Source: Ascarosepion bandense
Taxonomy: Eukaryota; Mollusca; Cephalopoda; Sepiida; Sepiidae
Direction of reading: 5' to 3'
DNA length: 64,000 bases
Assembly: GCA_037127315.1 (NCBI GenBank)
Contig: JBBBDQ010001122.1
Span: 6,968,501 to 7,032,500 of the forward strand
The notes beneath the pieces are model-generated. The model made no database searches, had not been told where the DNA came from, and saw nothing but the letters and a program-made list of their open reading frames with translations. Shown here one piece after another: positions 1-9,159 of the stretch; the first letter of the stretch is position 1, and each line of letters begins with the position of its first letter. The position numbers and the translations under genes were made by a program.

Positions 1-83
1 TGCGCAATAGTGGCAGGAAAACGCCTTGCTTGGGGTCCCACGATTATAAAAAAAAATTTTTTTTCAAGAATAACTTTATATTA

Positions 84-655
84 ACAGTCAGTCAGTTAAG
101 TGCCATACGTGAAACACGCTTGAAAGAGACACGACTGACTGGGCAGAAGATTATCCCGCAGTAGCTTGCCATTGCTTTCTGCGCTAGACTGGTTGCCGAC
201 CAAGACTATAGAACCCAATCTGTCCTATTATTTGACTCATAGCTAGAGGGAGAAGAGATGTATTATTAAGTAGTAATTAGTGGGGAATCAGTTTATTATT
301 TAATAAAAATAACCAACCGATCCCCCACTTTATGCCCAGTAGAAGCTTTAATTGTTTCCAGCTATTATGTTCATTCAGTCAGTTAAGTGCCATACATGAT
401 ATACGCTTTGAGCAATCAAGTCTTGAATGAGTCATGACTGACTGGGCAGAAGATTATCCCGCAGTAGGTTGCCATTGCTTTCTGCGCTAGACTGGTTGCC
501 TATCAAGGCTATAGAAACCAATCTGTCCTGCTATTTAACCCATAACTAGAAGAAAGAGACGGATTAATACCTTTCCCAAGGGTATTTGCGCGTAAGTAAA
601 TGCAATGAATCCAACTGGAATCCGAACTCGGCTCCCCGATTTCTCGTTCCGAGCC
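84..655 (-). mobile_element. Dimeric tRNA-derived SINE composite
   Basis: Read on the minus strand, 655-372 is a tRNA-headed SINE whose tail ends in the 'actgactgactg' motif. It runs through a linker of about 130 bp into a second, 5'-truncated copy of the same SINE body (about 240-84). The linker contains complementary blocks ('ccccactt' against 'agtgggg'). The same two-copy arrangement appears at 6016-6590 and, in opposite orientation, at 40886-41380, so the dimer has propagated as a unit or was copied with larger segments. The tRNA head is cut near 655, where the expected A box is missing. Confidence 0.75.
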
Positions 656-1163
656 GATATCCACTCTCATTCTAGTTTATTAACAGTATTTAATTTTCTA
701 GTTTACTAATAATATTTTTCAAAATATGCGAACCAACTATAAAAGAACCCTTACTATTTATCATTTTATATATTATAAATCAATTGGCAATATTTTGCCA
801 ACCATTCCAATAAATAATATAATAAATAGTTTAAATAAACACGCTAATAAATAAAAAGTGTTTCTTTTTGTTGTCGATTCTCAAGAACAGAGAAAATGTT
901 TAAAATTCAAATGTTTAGATTTTATTACAATTCTATTCATCGGTTTTATAAACAATAAATCTTGCCGAGGAGTGAAGGTAGTTAAAATAATAGTGGTGTC
1001 ATCGGACAAACACTTCTTTTCATACGACATATTACAGCTGGCAGTTATGTCCATAACTGTCGAAACCTCAATTACAATGCGTTATATGAATTTATCGAAA
1101 AAATGCGTGCATGCATGTTACACGCGCGCGCGCGCACACACACACACACACACAGAGTGCGAT

Positions 1164-1600
1164 GGTTAAATTGTCGCCATTTTATATTCTTAGTTTCGTA
1201 CATGCGCGTTAGTTTGAATTTGTATAGTAAGATCAGTTGGGCACAACCTGTGAGAAAAAGAGCACCATGACGCAATTCATTCCGCCAGAAATTCGGAAAC
1301 GATAGACTGTACTGCTTGGCATTCGCGCCAGAAGCTCCAATACAAACATTTCAGAGTGTTTAGTGTCAATCTGAGGACAGTGCAGAGGATTCGGAAAGAG
1401 TTGAATGAGTCTAATGGTGATTACGAAGGTATGGAAGCTCGGAAAACTCACTGACCATTCTGATAAGAAAAGAAATCCAGAATTTGTTGGCGAGGGCCTC
1501 AAACTCAACACAGATGCCTACATCAAGTGCCTTGCAGAGGTAGTGCTGCCCAGGGTCAAGAGGGTAGAATATAGAAAACCCTATTTTGTAACCGTTCAAT
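1164..1600 (+). pseudogene. Mariner-type transposase relic (N-terminal and mid parts)
   Basis: Frame-broken reading shows pieces typical of an animal Tc1/mariner transposase. There is an N-terminal 'TQFIPPEIRKR' segment near 1270, a helix-turn-helix part 'VQRIRKELNESNGDYEG' near 1385, and 'NPEFVGEGLKLNTDAYIK' near 1465-1530. The last of these runs into a 'VLPRVKRVEYRKPYF' piece that corresponds to the sequence just before the catalytic WQQD region. Stops and frameshifts separate them and the C-terminal catalytic part is missing, so it is dead. Relatives are at 7099-7535, 10556-11260 and 37500-37900 (minus). Confidence 0.75.
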
Positions 1601-1842
1601 CGTGAGACACCCAAACACCGGAGCATTTCACGCATTTAAATGTATTCAATTTCCTTACAACACTCATACGGAATATGTGGAGTATCTCTGCAATATCCCG
1701 TGACGTGGTACGTGGGATATTTTAATCGGCATTTCGATCATTCATTCCTCGGCTGGCCTCAAGTCATTGATGGTAGAACAAATTTTCTTCTTGTTTATTT
1801 TTATACATTTGGTTCCTTTTCAGATATATTCATTCTGAAAAG

Positions 1843-1847
<5 letters not shown>

Positions 1848-1910
<63 letters not shown>
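1848..1910 (+). repeat. (CA)n microsatellite
   Basis: About 31 uninterrupted CA units. The copy B counterpart (7781-7834) is shorter, so this locus has changed length since the duplication. Confidence 0.97.
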
Positions 1911-1911
<1 letters not shown>

Positions 1912-2035
1912 AAATGAAATCACCTGTTCAAAAATCTAATGAAAAGCACTTCAAACTTTTATTCTAACAATATATATATATATATATATCGAATAAAGGA
2001 ATAGGGTTGTTCCAACGAGAGTAATTAGTATAAAA

Positions 2036-2278
2036 TAAAAGGTGTGAGAAGCCGTGAACGTTTTCTTTAAAATATATGTTTATTGTTTTGGTATTTATAC
2101 AAGTTATGGAGTATTAATTGTTCATGATTTGCGCTACACGTGTTTCGAGTCTAAAATTGACTCTCTTCAGGCGAACAAATTCGTGGTTTTATGTTTGGGT
2201 TTCTCCGAATCTTGTATAAATGCCAAAACAATAAACATATATATTAAAGAAAACGTTCACGGCTTCTCACACCTTTTA
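2036..2278. mobile_element. Palindromic element with 68-bp inverted arms
   Basis: The arms 2036-2103 and 2211-2278 are near-perfect reverse complements ('aaaaggtgtgagaagccgtg' against 'cacggcttctcacacctttt'). The 107-bp centre holds a hammerhead-ribozyme motif on the minus strand (2127-2180). TA tracts flank both sides. A second copy is at 7961-8203. The layout could be a non-autonomous inverted-repeat element or two inverted Penelope/retrozyme-like termini; no coding capacity is present. Confidence 0.8.
2127..2180 (-). ncRNA. Candidate type I hammerhead ribozyme
   Basis: On the minus strand the order is: stem I 5' arm 'ATTTG-TT-CGC', core 'CTGAAGA', stem II 'GAGTC' with loop 'AATTTTA' and 'GACTC', core 'GAA', stem III 'ACAC/GTGT' without a loop, cleavage-site base A, then stem I 3' arm 'GCG-CAAAT'. 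All conserved core positions (CUGANGA, GAA, the A-U pair opening stem III, and an H base at 17) are present, and stem II is five perfect pairs. Short or loopless stem III is known for hammerheads of Penelope-like elements and retrozymes, which tend to work as dimers. Function is inferred from sequence only. Confidence 0.72.
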
Positions 2279-2297
2279 TTATATATATATATATATA

Positions 2298-2690
2298 TAA
2301 CTTGCAAAGGTTTTGTTTGGCGCTATATCAACTCTTCGGATAATTTAATACTGAAATCTAAGTAATTTGTAAGCAATTTTATTTTACTATAATAATGTTT
2401 TAATTGTTACAACATATTTCTTAGGGTTTTGATATAAAATTTTGCTTATGCAATAACTGTGATGTCTGGAAGAAATACTCTGAGAGACTGACTCCAACGA
2501 TTTATATTTTGGAAAAATACAGAAATGTGGCACAAGGCCAGTTGCAGGGATGGAGAAAGTAAGAATGAAAGAGGAATGGTAAGTAAGAATGTGCAATGGT
2601 GTACGGAATAGGTTAGTTTAAGTCAGTGATTTTGGCTCACTAAATTTAGTCATAACACAGAAGTGTGTTAATTTGGGTTAGTGATGCTGT
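2298..2690. other. No recognisable content
   Basis: AT-rich sequence without an ORF or element end that I recognise. The part around 2500-2660 ('gtcagtgattttggctcac') weakly resembles 53600-53720 ('gtcagtgattgtggctagc'), so an old dispersed repeat may be involved. Confidence 0.5.
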
Positions 2691-3243
2691 GCTTAGAGTA
2701 TTGCCGCCACATATTGCCCGGTGCCCCTACTGTTTGTTTCACTGTGTCATGTGAGTTAATTGTTTTTCTCCAGAATCTATCATACACATTTCTATCATTC
2801 GTCTATGCTTAGAGTATTGCTGCCACATATTGCCCGGTGCCCCTACTGTTTGTTTCACTGTGTCATGTGAGTTAATTGTTTTTCTCCAGAATCTATCATA
2901 CACATTTCTATCATTCGTCTATGCTTAGAGTATTGCTGCCACATATTGCCCGGTGCCCCTACTGTTTGTTTCACTGTGTCATGTGAGTTAATTGTTTTTC
3001 TCCAGAATCTATCATACATACGTCTATCATTCGTCTATGCTTAGAGTATTGCTGCCACATATTGCCCGGTGCCCCTACTGCTTGTTTCACTGTGTCATGT
3101 GAGTTAATTGTTTTTCTCCAGAATCTATCATACACATTTCTATCATTCGTCTATGCTTAGAGTATTTCTGTTCCATATTGCCGGGTGCCGCTACAATTTG
3201 TTTCACTTTGTCATGTGAGTTAATTGTTTTTCTCCAGAATCTA
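2691..3243 (+). repeat. 116-bp tandem repeat, about 4.8 copies
   Basis: Units start at 2691, 2807, 2923, 3039 and 3155 with 'gcttagagtatt', exactly 116 bp apart. The first four are nearly identical; the fifth is more diverged and cut at 3243. There it passes directly into a Helitron-like segment (3244), so the minisatellite may be the internal repeat of a non-autonomous Helitron. Confidence 0.95.
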
Positions 3244-3545
3244 TCGAAATCTAAACTTATTTATAAATGGATCTTTGTCTCTGTGTGTATTTATGTGTCT
3301 GTCTGTGTGTCTGTATGTCCGTTATCTATAGACTCCGAAACGGCTGAACCGATTTTCTTGAAAATTTAAACAGTTGTACTATAAGCGTCTGCGAGTGTTC
3401 CTAGGTTTTGTGTCGTGATACCCCCAATAAATATCAGAAATCTATAATCGAAAAAATCGGGTTATAGAAGGAGTGGTCCGATTTTAATCAAATTTGGTAC
3501 ACTCATAGACAAAAACATAAGAAACGATATTCTGCTCTAATGAAC
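3244..3545 (+). mobile_element. Helitron-related fragment (interior, no 3' end)
   Basis: Shares the interior block of the Helitron-like repeats at 50905-51668 and 38105-38690. Common parts are 'ttatttataaatgga', a GT-rich stretch, 'tatagactccgaaacggctg', 'gcgtctgcgagtgttc', and 'ggagtggtccgattttaatc'. It stops near 3540 where a LINE piece begins, and lacks the terminal hairpin and CTRR end. Confidence 0.7.
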
Positions 3546-3852
3546 TTAGCCCACTGATGGCCTCTATTTTGAAATGACACGAGATACTAGACTAGGCCCA
3601 CCCTTTTACAGTGAAACCGATAAAATGTAACCCCAATTTCTACTCTAATAGCTTCTTTTCTCGCACTTCCCGCCTGTGGAATTCCCTTTCGCATGCTTGC
3701 TTCCCCGACAGCTACAATCTCCAGGAATTTAAATGTAAGGTCAATATACATATCCTATCTCACTAACTCGCATCCTTTCTCTCAAGCTCTTTTCTCCATC
3801 CAGTCCACCCATATCACACCGGTATTCTCATCCTTCTAGTAGCCTCCTCCAG
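3538..3852 (+). mobile_element. LINE 3' fragment (jockey-like)
   Basis: The + strand encodes in broken frames the common C-terminal piece 'HPFTVKPIKCN', 'SNSFFSRTSRLWNSL' and 'CFPDSYNLQEFKCKVN', seen in at least eight other places in the window. This is the end of the reverse-transcriptase ORF of a non-LTR retrotransposon. It is 5'-truncated, with the pyrimidine-rich 3' UTR beginning near 3770. Confidence 0.85.
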
Positions 3853-3854
3853 AC

Positions 3855-4012
3855 ACCCACTATTTAACCTATAACTAGAGGAAAGAGACGGGTTAATACA
3901 TTTCCCAAGGATATTTGCGCGTAAGTGAATGCAAGGAATCCAACTGGAATTCGAACTCGGCTTCCTGATTTCTCGTTCTGAGCCGATATTCATTGCACCA
4001 CAATGCACATCC
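3855..4012 (-). mobile_element. tRNA-derived SINE fragment
   Basis: On the minus strand it reads as the SINE head: a 'tgtgcattgtggtgcaatg' A-box region, then 'gagttcgaattcc' (B box) and the body 'tattaacccgtctctttcc'. Only the head and first body part are present. The element is cut by the LINE fragment on one side and an antisense LINE piece on the other. Confidence 0.8.
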
Positions 4013-4029
4013 TTTCTCCTGTTACCCTA

Positions 4030-4258
4030 CCCTAATCCCGCTCTGCCATCCACTTGTTCAAGTCCCTCAAGTATGTCACGTGTTGTTTTCACCTGTCTCT
4101 CTTTCCCTTTATCTGACTTGTGGGTATCAGCTCCTCCAAGCCCTTCTTTCTCATTACATATTCCAGAAATTTCAACTGCCTTTTCCTCATGATAAGTATT
4201 AGTTTCCTTTTTCCATCCTCTCCAAAACCTCATCGATGCTCACTCCTTTTTCTCATCG
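4030..4258 (-). mobile_element. RTE-like LINE fragment (antisense)
   Basis: Antisense to the same element as 30806-31425 (+) and 35053-35520 (-): the reverse complement gives degraded 'EVLE', 'GQ' and 'LIRWM'-like blocks in shifting frames. It is more diverged than the other two copies and lacks both ends. Confidence 0.7.
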
Positions 4259-4261
4259 TTA

Positions 4262-4400
4262 CAATCCATGTAACCCACTGCACAACAGTGGCAGTAACAC
4301 TGCCTTGCTTGGGGTGAAATGTTGAAAAAAGAAAAAAAAAACAAAAAACAAAACAAAACAAAATAAAATAAAACAAACCAAAAAAACAAACAAACAAAAA
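4262..4400 (+). mobile_element. LINE/SINE shared 3' tail with A-rich end
   Basis: Contains 'tgtaacccactgcacaacag' followed by 'ctgccttgcttggggtgaaa' and then about 80 bp of A-rich sequence with (CAAAA)n character. This tail block ends most LINE copies in the window; here it directly follows an unrelated antisense LINE piece. Confidence 0.8.
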
Positions 4401-4508
4401 ACAACTTGTACTTGAGTAATTTCGTTCGCAAAAGATGAGTAGAATGAGACAGCACCTCTCAGCATTAAAACCGTGAATTCTATTTTTAATTGTGAATCAG
4501 GGAATTCT

Positions 4509-4682
4509 GCAGTTCCCTAATAAAGGAATATCAATCACCCCCTATCGGTTCTATTGAGCTGAATCATCAGACAAGATGTCTTCGTTCAATAAATTAGGGA
4601 ACTGTTTGTTTAACTGTGAATACTGTGACTCCGCAGTTCTCTAATAAAAGAATATAAATCACCTCAAGATGTCTTCGTTCAA
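4509..4682 (+). repeat. Local tandem duplication
   Basis: The motif 'gcagttccctaataaaggaa' near 4509 recurs, diverged, near 4637, and 'caagatgtcttcgttcaat' occurs at about 4573 and 4665. A partial duplication with deletions therefore lies just upstream of the LINE fragment. Confidence 0.7.
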
Positions 4683-5449
4683 TCCACCCATTAACATAAA
4701 TCAGGCTTCTCTCCCTAAAAGTAAAACACTGCGCCTCCTCGGATTAACTCTCACAACAGACTTCAAGTGGAATGATTATATAGAATCCATAGCTAAATCA
4801 GCTGCTAAGAAAGTCGGTTCTCTGTGTAGGGCCAGGAAGTTTTTCCCGTCCGAAACAATCCTGCACATATACAAAACTACCATCCGCCCGTGCATTGAAT
4901 ATTGCTGTCATGTCTGGTCGGGTGCTCTTGCTATCCACCTAGGTGTCCTCGACCAAATCTAACGGAGAATCTGTAATGTGATCGATCCCGACTTGGCAGC
5001 TCAGATACAGTCACTTTCTCAACGACTCTGTATGGCTTTCCTGTGTCTCTTCTATAAATAGGTTCACAGCTTCTACTCCGATGAACTTAGCTCACTGGTA
5101 CCCCCTATATACGAATTTCTTCGAGTAACAAGATTAGCAACTAGGTCCCACCATTTTACTGTGAAACCAATAAATTGTAAACGCAAGTTCTACTCCAGCA
5201 GCTTCTTTTATCGCACTTCTCGCCTGTGGAATTCCCTTCTGCATACTTGCTTTCCCGACAGCTATAATCTCCAAGAATTTAAATGTAAAGTCAATAGTCA
5301 TCTCTTGTCTCACTAACTTACATCCTCTCTCTCATGCTTTTTTTTTTCATCCACCCCACTCTCATCAGTATTTTTTTCCTTTTCCTCATACTCTCTTCCG
5401 GACACCTGTCACTCTTTTTCATAACATTCCTCCTATGTAACCTCCTGCT
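4669..5449 (+). pseudogene. Jockey-like LINE reverse transcriptase, C-terminal part
   Basis: Non-LTR retrotransposon ORF2 C-terminal end. The open part 4669-4962 includes 'LRLLGLTLTTDFKW', 'RARKFFPSETILHIYKTT' and 'RPCIEYCCHVWSGA', the thumb region just after the RT domain. A stop at 4960 is followed in frame by 'RRICNVIDPDL', then by the 'SRLWNSL' block and 3' UTR. It is truncated at its 5' end, with stops and substitutions, so inactive. The 3' UTR ends at 5449, where a 5S-headed SINE starts. Confidence 0.88.
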
Positions 5450-5775
5450 TACGGCAGATCACGTTGAATACACCGGTTCTCGTTCGATCACCGAAGTTAA
5501 GCAATGTGAGCCTTGTCAGTGCCTAGATGGGTGAACGCTTGGGAATACCAGGCGCTGTAAGCGTTCAGTGACGGATGTGCATTGTGGTGCAGTGGATGTC
5601 GGCTTGGAAAGAGAAATCGGTGAGCCGAGTTCGAATTCCAGTTGAGTACCCTGCATTCACTTAAGCACTGGTACCCTTAAGAAAGGTATTAATCCGTCCC
5701 TTCCCCCAGTTATGGGTTAAATAACAGGATGGGGCCTGGAGGCAACCCATCTAGTGTTGGGGTCACAATAAAAAC
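5450..5775 (+). mobile_element. Chimeric 5S rRNA-tRNA SINE, copy 1
   Basis: The head (about 5450-5565) is a 5S rRNA-derived sequence: 'cgttgaatacaccggttctc', 'agttaagcaatg' (5S A-box region), 'agatgggtgaacgc' and 'tgggaataccaggcgctgta' (5S C-box region). It is followed at once by a tRNA-derived unit (about 5575-5640) with A box 'tggtgcagtgg' and B box 'gagttcgaattcc', and a body shared with the tRNA-only SINEs ('ggtattaatccgtcccttcc'). The 5S part has substitutions and one deletion. Two internal pol III promoter types are thus in series. Other copies: 48879-49200 (+) and 32545-32873 (-). Confidence 0.85.
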
Positions 5776-6015
5776 ACCCTCGGCAGCCCTGGCGAAGCAT
5801 CAAGTATTCATCTATTTGACAAGATTATGAATTTCGCTATAAACTGCGCCAGGGTTCCAAATGCACAGAAAATACTGGAGGGGTGTAGTGAGTTCTATCT
5901 CGGCCAAGGCCGCAGGACGACGACGAATCCCCTGCGCAATAGTGGCAGGAAAACGCCTTGCTTGGGGTCCCACGATTATAAAAAAAAATTTTTTTTTCAA
6001 GAATAACTTTATATT

Positions 6016-6590
6016 AACAGTCAGTCAGTTAAGTGCCATACGTGAAACACGCTTGAAAGAGACATGACTGACTGGGCAGAAGATTATCCCGCAGTAGCTT
6101 GCCATTGCTTTCTGCGCTAGAGTGGTTGCCGACCAAGACTATAGAACCCAATCTGTCCTATTATTTGACTCATAGCTAGAGGGAGAAGAGATGTATTATT
6201 AAGTAGTAATTAGTGGGGGATCAGTTTATTATTTAATAAAAATAACCAACCGGTCCCCCACTTTATGCCCAGTAGAAGCTTTAATTGTTTTCAGCTATTA
6301 TGTTCATTCAGTCAGTTAAGTGCCATACATGATATACGCTTTGAGCAATCAAGTCTTGAATGAGTCATGACTGACTGGGCAGAAGATTATCCCGCAGTAG
6401 GTTGCCATTGCTTTCTGCGCTAGACTGGTTGCCTATCAAGGCTATAGAACCCAATCTGTCCTGCTATTTAACCCATAACTAGAAGGAAGAGACGGATTAA
6501 TACCTTTCCCAAGGGTATTTGCGCGTAAGTGAATGCAATGAATTCAACTGGAATCGGAACTCGGCTCCCCGATTTCTCGTTCCGAGCCGA
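6016..6590 (-). mobile_element. Dimeric tRNA-derived SINE composite (copy B)
   Basis: Counterpart of 84-655 in the duplicated segment, with the same two SINE bodies and the palindromic linker. A few substitutions separate them. Confidence 0.75.
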
Positions 6591-7098
6591 TATCCACTCT
6601 CATTCTAGTTTATTAACAGTATTTAATTTTCTAGTTTACTAATAATATTTTTCAAAATATGCGAACCAACTATAAAAGAACCCTTACTATTTATCATTTT
6701 ATATATTATAAATCAATTGGCAATATTTTGCCAACTATTCCAATAAATAATATAATAAATAGTTTAAATAAACACGCTAATAAATAAAAAGTGTTTCTTT
6801 TTGTTGTCGATTCTCAAGAACAGAGAAAATGTTTAAAATTCAAATGTTTAGATTTTATTACAATTCTAATCATCGGTTTTAAAAACAATAAATCTTGCCG
6901 AGGAGTGAAGGTAGTTAAAATAATAGTGGTGTCATCGGAAAAACACTTCTTTTCATACGACATATTACAGCTGGCAGTTATGTCCATAACTGTCGAAACC
7001 TCAATTACAATGCGTTATATGAATTTATCGCAAAAATGCGTGCATGCATGTTACACGCGCGCGCGCACACACACACACACACAAACAAACAGTGCGAT

Positions 7099-7535
7099 GG
7101 TTAAATTGTCGCCATTTTATATTCTTAGTTTCGTACATGCGCGTAAGTTTGAATTTGTATAGTAAGATCAGTTGGGCACAACCTGTGAGAAAAAGAGCAC
7201 CATGACGCAATTCATTCCGCCAGAAATTTGGAAACGATAGACTGTACTGCTTGGCATTCGCGCCAGAAGCTCCGATACAAACATTTCAGAGTGTTTAGTG
7301 TCAATCTGAGAACAGTGCAGAGGATTCGGAAAGAGTTGAATGAGTCTAATGGTGATTACGAAGGTATGGAAGCTCGGAAAACTCACTGACCATTCTGATA
7401 AGAAAAGAAATCCAGAATTTGTTGGCGAGGGCCTCAAACTCAACACAGATGCCTACATCAAGTGCCTTGCAGAGGTAGTGCTGCCCAGGGTCAAGAGGGT
7501 AGAATATAGAAAACCCTATTTTGTAACCGTTCAAT
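7099..7535 (+). pseudogene. Mariner-type transposase relic (copy B)
   Basis: Counterpart of 1164-1600 in the duplicated segment. Frame breaks are the same, showing that the relic was already dead before the segment was duplicated. Confidence 0.75.
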
Positions 7536-7777
7536 CGTGAGACACCCAAACACCGGAGCATTTCACGCATTTAAATGTATTCAATTTCCTTACAACACTC
7601 ATACGGAATATGTGGAGTATCTCTGCAATATCCCGTGACGTGGTACGTGGGATATTTTAATCGGCATTTCGATCATTCATTCCTCGGCTGGCCTCAAGTC
7701 ATTGATGGTAGAACAAATTTTCTTCTTGTTTATTTTTATACATTTGGTTCCTTTTCAGATATATTCATTCTGAAAAG

Positions 7778-7780
<3 letters not shown>

Positions 7781-7834
<54 letters not shown>
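7781..7834 (+). repeat. (CA)n microsatellite
   Basis: About 26 CA units, shorter than the orthologous tract in copy A. Confidence 0.97.
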
Positions 7835-7836
<2 letters not shown>

Positions 7837-7960
7837 AAATGAAATCACCTGTTCAAAAATCTAATGAAAAGCACTTCAAACTTTTATTCTAACAATATAT
7901 ATATATATATATATCGAATAAAGGAATAGGGTTGTTCCAACGAGAGTAATTAGTATAAAA

Positions 7961-8201
7961 TAAAAGGTGTGAGAAGCCGTGAACGTTTTCTTTAAAATAT
8001 ATGTCTATTGTTTTGGTATTTATACAAGTTATGGAGTATTAATTGTTCATGATTTGCGCTACACGTGTTTCGAGTCTAAAATTGACTCTCTTCAGGCGAA
8101 CAAATTCGTGGTTTTATGTTTGGGTTTCTCCGAATCTTGTATAAATGCCAAAACAATAAACATATATATTAAAGAAAACGTTCACGGCTTCTCACACCTT
8201 T

Positions 8202-8203
<2 letters not shown>
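7961..8203. mobile_element. Palindromic element, copy B
   Basis: Arms 7961-8028 and 8136-8203, matching 2036-2278 almost base for base. Followed directly by a (TA)n tract (8205-8240), where the similarity to copy A ends. Confidence 0.8.
8052..8105 (-). ncRNA. Candidate type I hammerhead ribozyme (copy B)
   Basis: Identical over the whole motif to 2127-2180: core 'CTGAAGA' and 'GAA', perfect five-pair stem II, loopless stem III, and stem I with a TT bulge. Because the whole segment is duplicated, its conservation is no independent proof of selection. Confidence 0.7.

Positions 8204-8204
<1 letters not shown>

Positions 8205-8240
<36 letters not shown>
8205..8240 (+). repeat. (TA)n microsatellite at duplication edge
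   Basis: About 18 TA units. It marks the right end of the similarity between the two 2.3 kb copies. Sequence after it (8241-8450) is unique in the window and unrecognised. Confidence 0.95.
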
Positions 8241-8242
<2 letters not shown>

Positions 8243-8449
8243 CATCCGCAGACAGATCTGTTTCGCTGTATCACAGCTTTATCAGTACGGTGGGACCCCG
8301 ATTGCTTTTTAATCCAGGATTGAAACCCGACCGAATTGGCGTCAGTCGGCGATTCTACCTCTGGGCTATGAGCGTTCGGTGGAAGAAGGTAGACTCTTTA
8401 GCATATATATTATCATTATACGCGCCCAGTAGCTAGAGTGCACTAATTC

Positions 8450-8450
<1 letters not shown>

Positions 8451-8498
<48 letters not shown>
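8451..8498 (+). repeat. (TA)n microsatellite
   Basis: About 24 TA units. A further TA tract is at 8752-8784, next to two copies of a short 'agagattttaatacaatata' unit (8705-8755). The sequence between (8499-8700) has no recognisable content. Confidence 0.95.
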
Positions 8499-8499
<1 letters not shown>

Positions 8500-8748
8500 G
8501 TGGAGAAGATTGTCGCTAAGCTGAGCAGTGTTATTTCAGTCGTGTCGACTTAAAACTTTCGTAAAATCTTGATTGTGTTGTCTTGACTCTTCGGGGTTTT
8601 TTTCCGCAGAAAATTTTATCTATATTTCCTTCTCGATGTCAAGCACTTTATGACAAAAAACCTACTTGCCTAAAAGGCCTTTCTACCAGGAAACTAAAAA
8701 AAAGAAAGAGATTTTAATACAATATATAAAAAAGATAGAGATTTTAAT

Positions 8749-8786
<38 letters not shown>

Positions 8787-8829
8787 ACAAAAATATATAT
8801 GATAAAATATACTTTTAAGGTATGTTACA

Positions 8830-9150
8830 TTTGTGGGCTGTTGTGCTGTAGATATCGACGACTTGGAACGACAAATCGTGGTGCCGAGTTCGAATTTCAA
8901 TTGAATTCAATGCATTTACTTACTCACAAATACTCTTGGGAAAGATATTAATCCGTTTCTTTCCTCCAGTTATGGGCTAAATAACAGGACAGATTGGCTT
9001 TTATAGTCTTGGTTGGCAACCAGTGTACCGCAGAGAGCAATAGCAACCTATTGTGGGTTAATCTTCTGCTCGGTCAGTCATGTCTCTTTCGAGACATGAT
9101 CGCCCAAAGTGTATATCACGTATGGCACTTAAGTGACTGATCTTTGCGGG
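8830..9150 (+). mobile_element. tRNA-derived SINE, nearly full length, diverged
   Basis: Head with A-box-like 'tgttgtgctgtagat' and B box 'gagttcgaatttc', body 'ctccagttatgggctaaata', the 'cttggttggcaaccagt' block, and tail 'ggcacttaagtgactga'. It is the only near-complete plus-strand copy. The hairpin 'catgtctctttcgagacatg' in its tail is a strong local stem (8 pairs). Confidence 0.85.
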
Positions 9151-9159
9151 TAAAAATCC

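Larger units (their letters stand above)
1..2297 (+). repeat. Duplicated 2.3 kb segment, copy A (cut by window start)
   Basis: This stretch reappears at 5933-8225 in the same orientation. By eye I count about twenty substitutions outside the microsatellites, so the copies are about 99% alike. It begins inside a LINE-type 3' tail with an A/T tract (1-65). It then holds a dimeric SINE, an AT-rich stretch with no recognisable content (660-1160), a mariner relic, (CA)n and (TA)n tracts, and a palindromic element. Similarity stops inside the (TA)n tract near 2297; beyond it the two flanks are unrelated. It may extend left of the window. Either a segmental duplication broken at a TA tract or a composite element is possible. 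Confidence 0.9.
5933..8225 (+). repeat. Duplicated 2.3 kb segment, copy B
   Basis: Second copy of the segment at 1-2297, at an offset of 5932-5935 for most of its length and about 5925 after the shorter (CA)n tract. It is preceded by about 150 bp (5776-5932) that reads smoothly into the LINE-type tail ('gcgcaatagtggcagg' onward), so the left edge of copy A lies outside the window. It ends in a longer (TA)n tract at about 8205-8240, where copy A turns into unrelated sequence. The high similarity points to a recent duplication. Confidence 0.9.

Noticed and set aside
4240..4465. Phenylalanine-rich minus-strand ORF resembling a membrane protein
   Set aside because: Antisense of the A-rich LINE tail.
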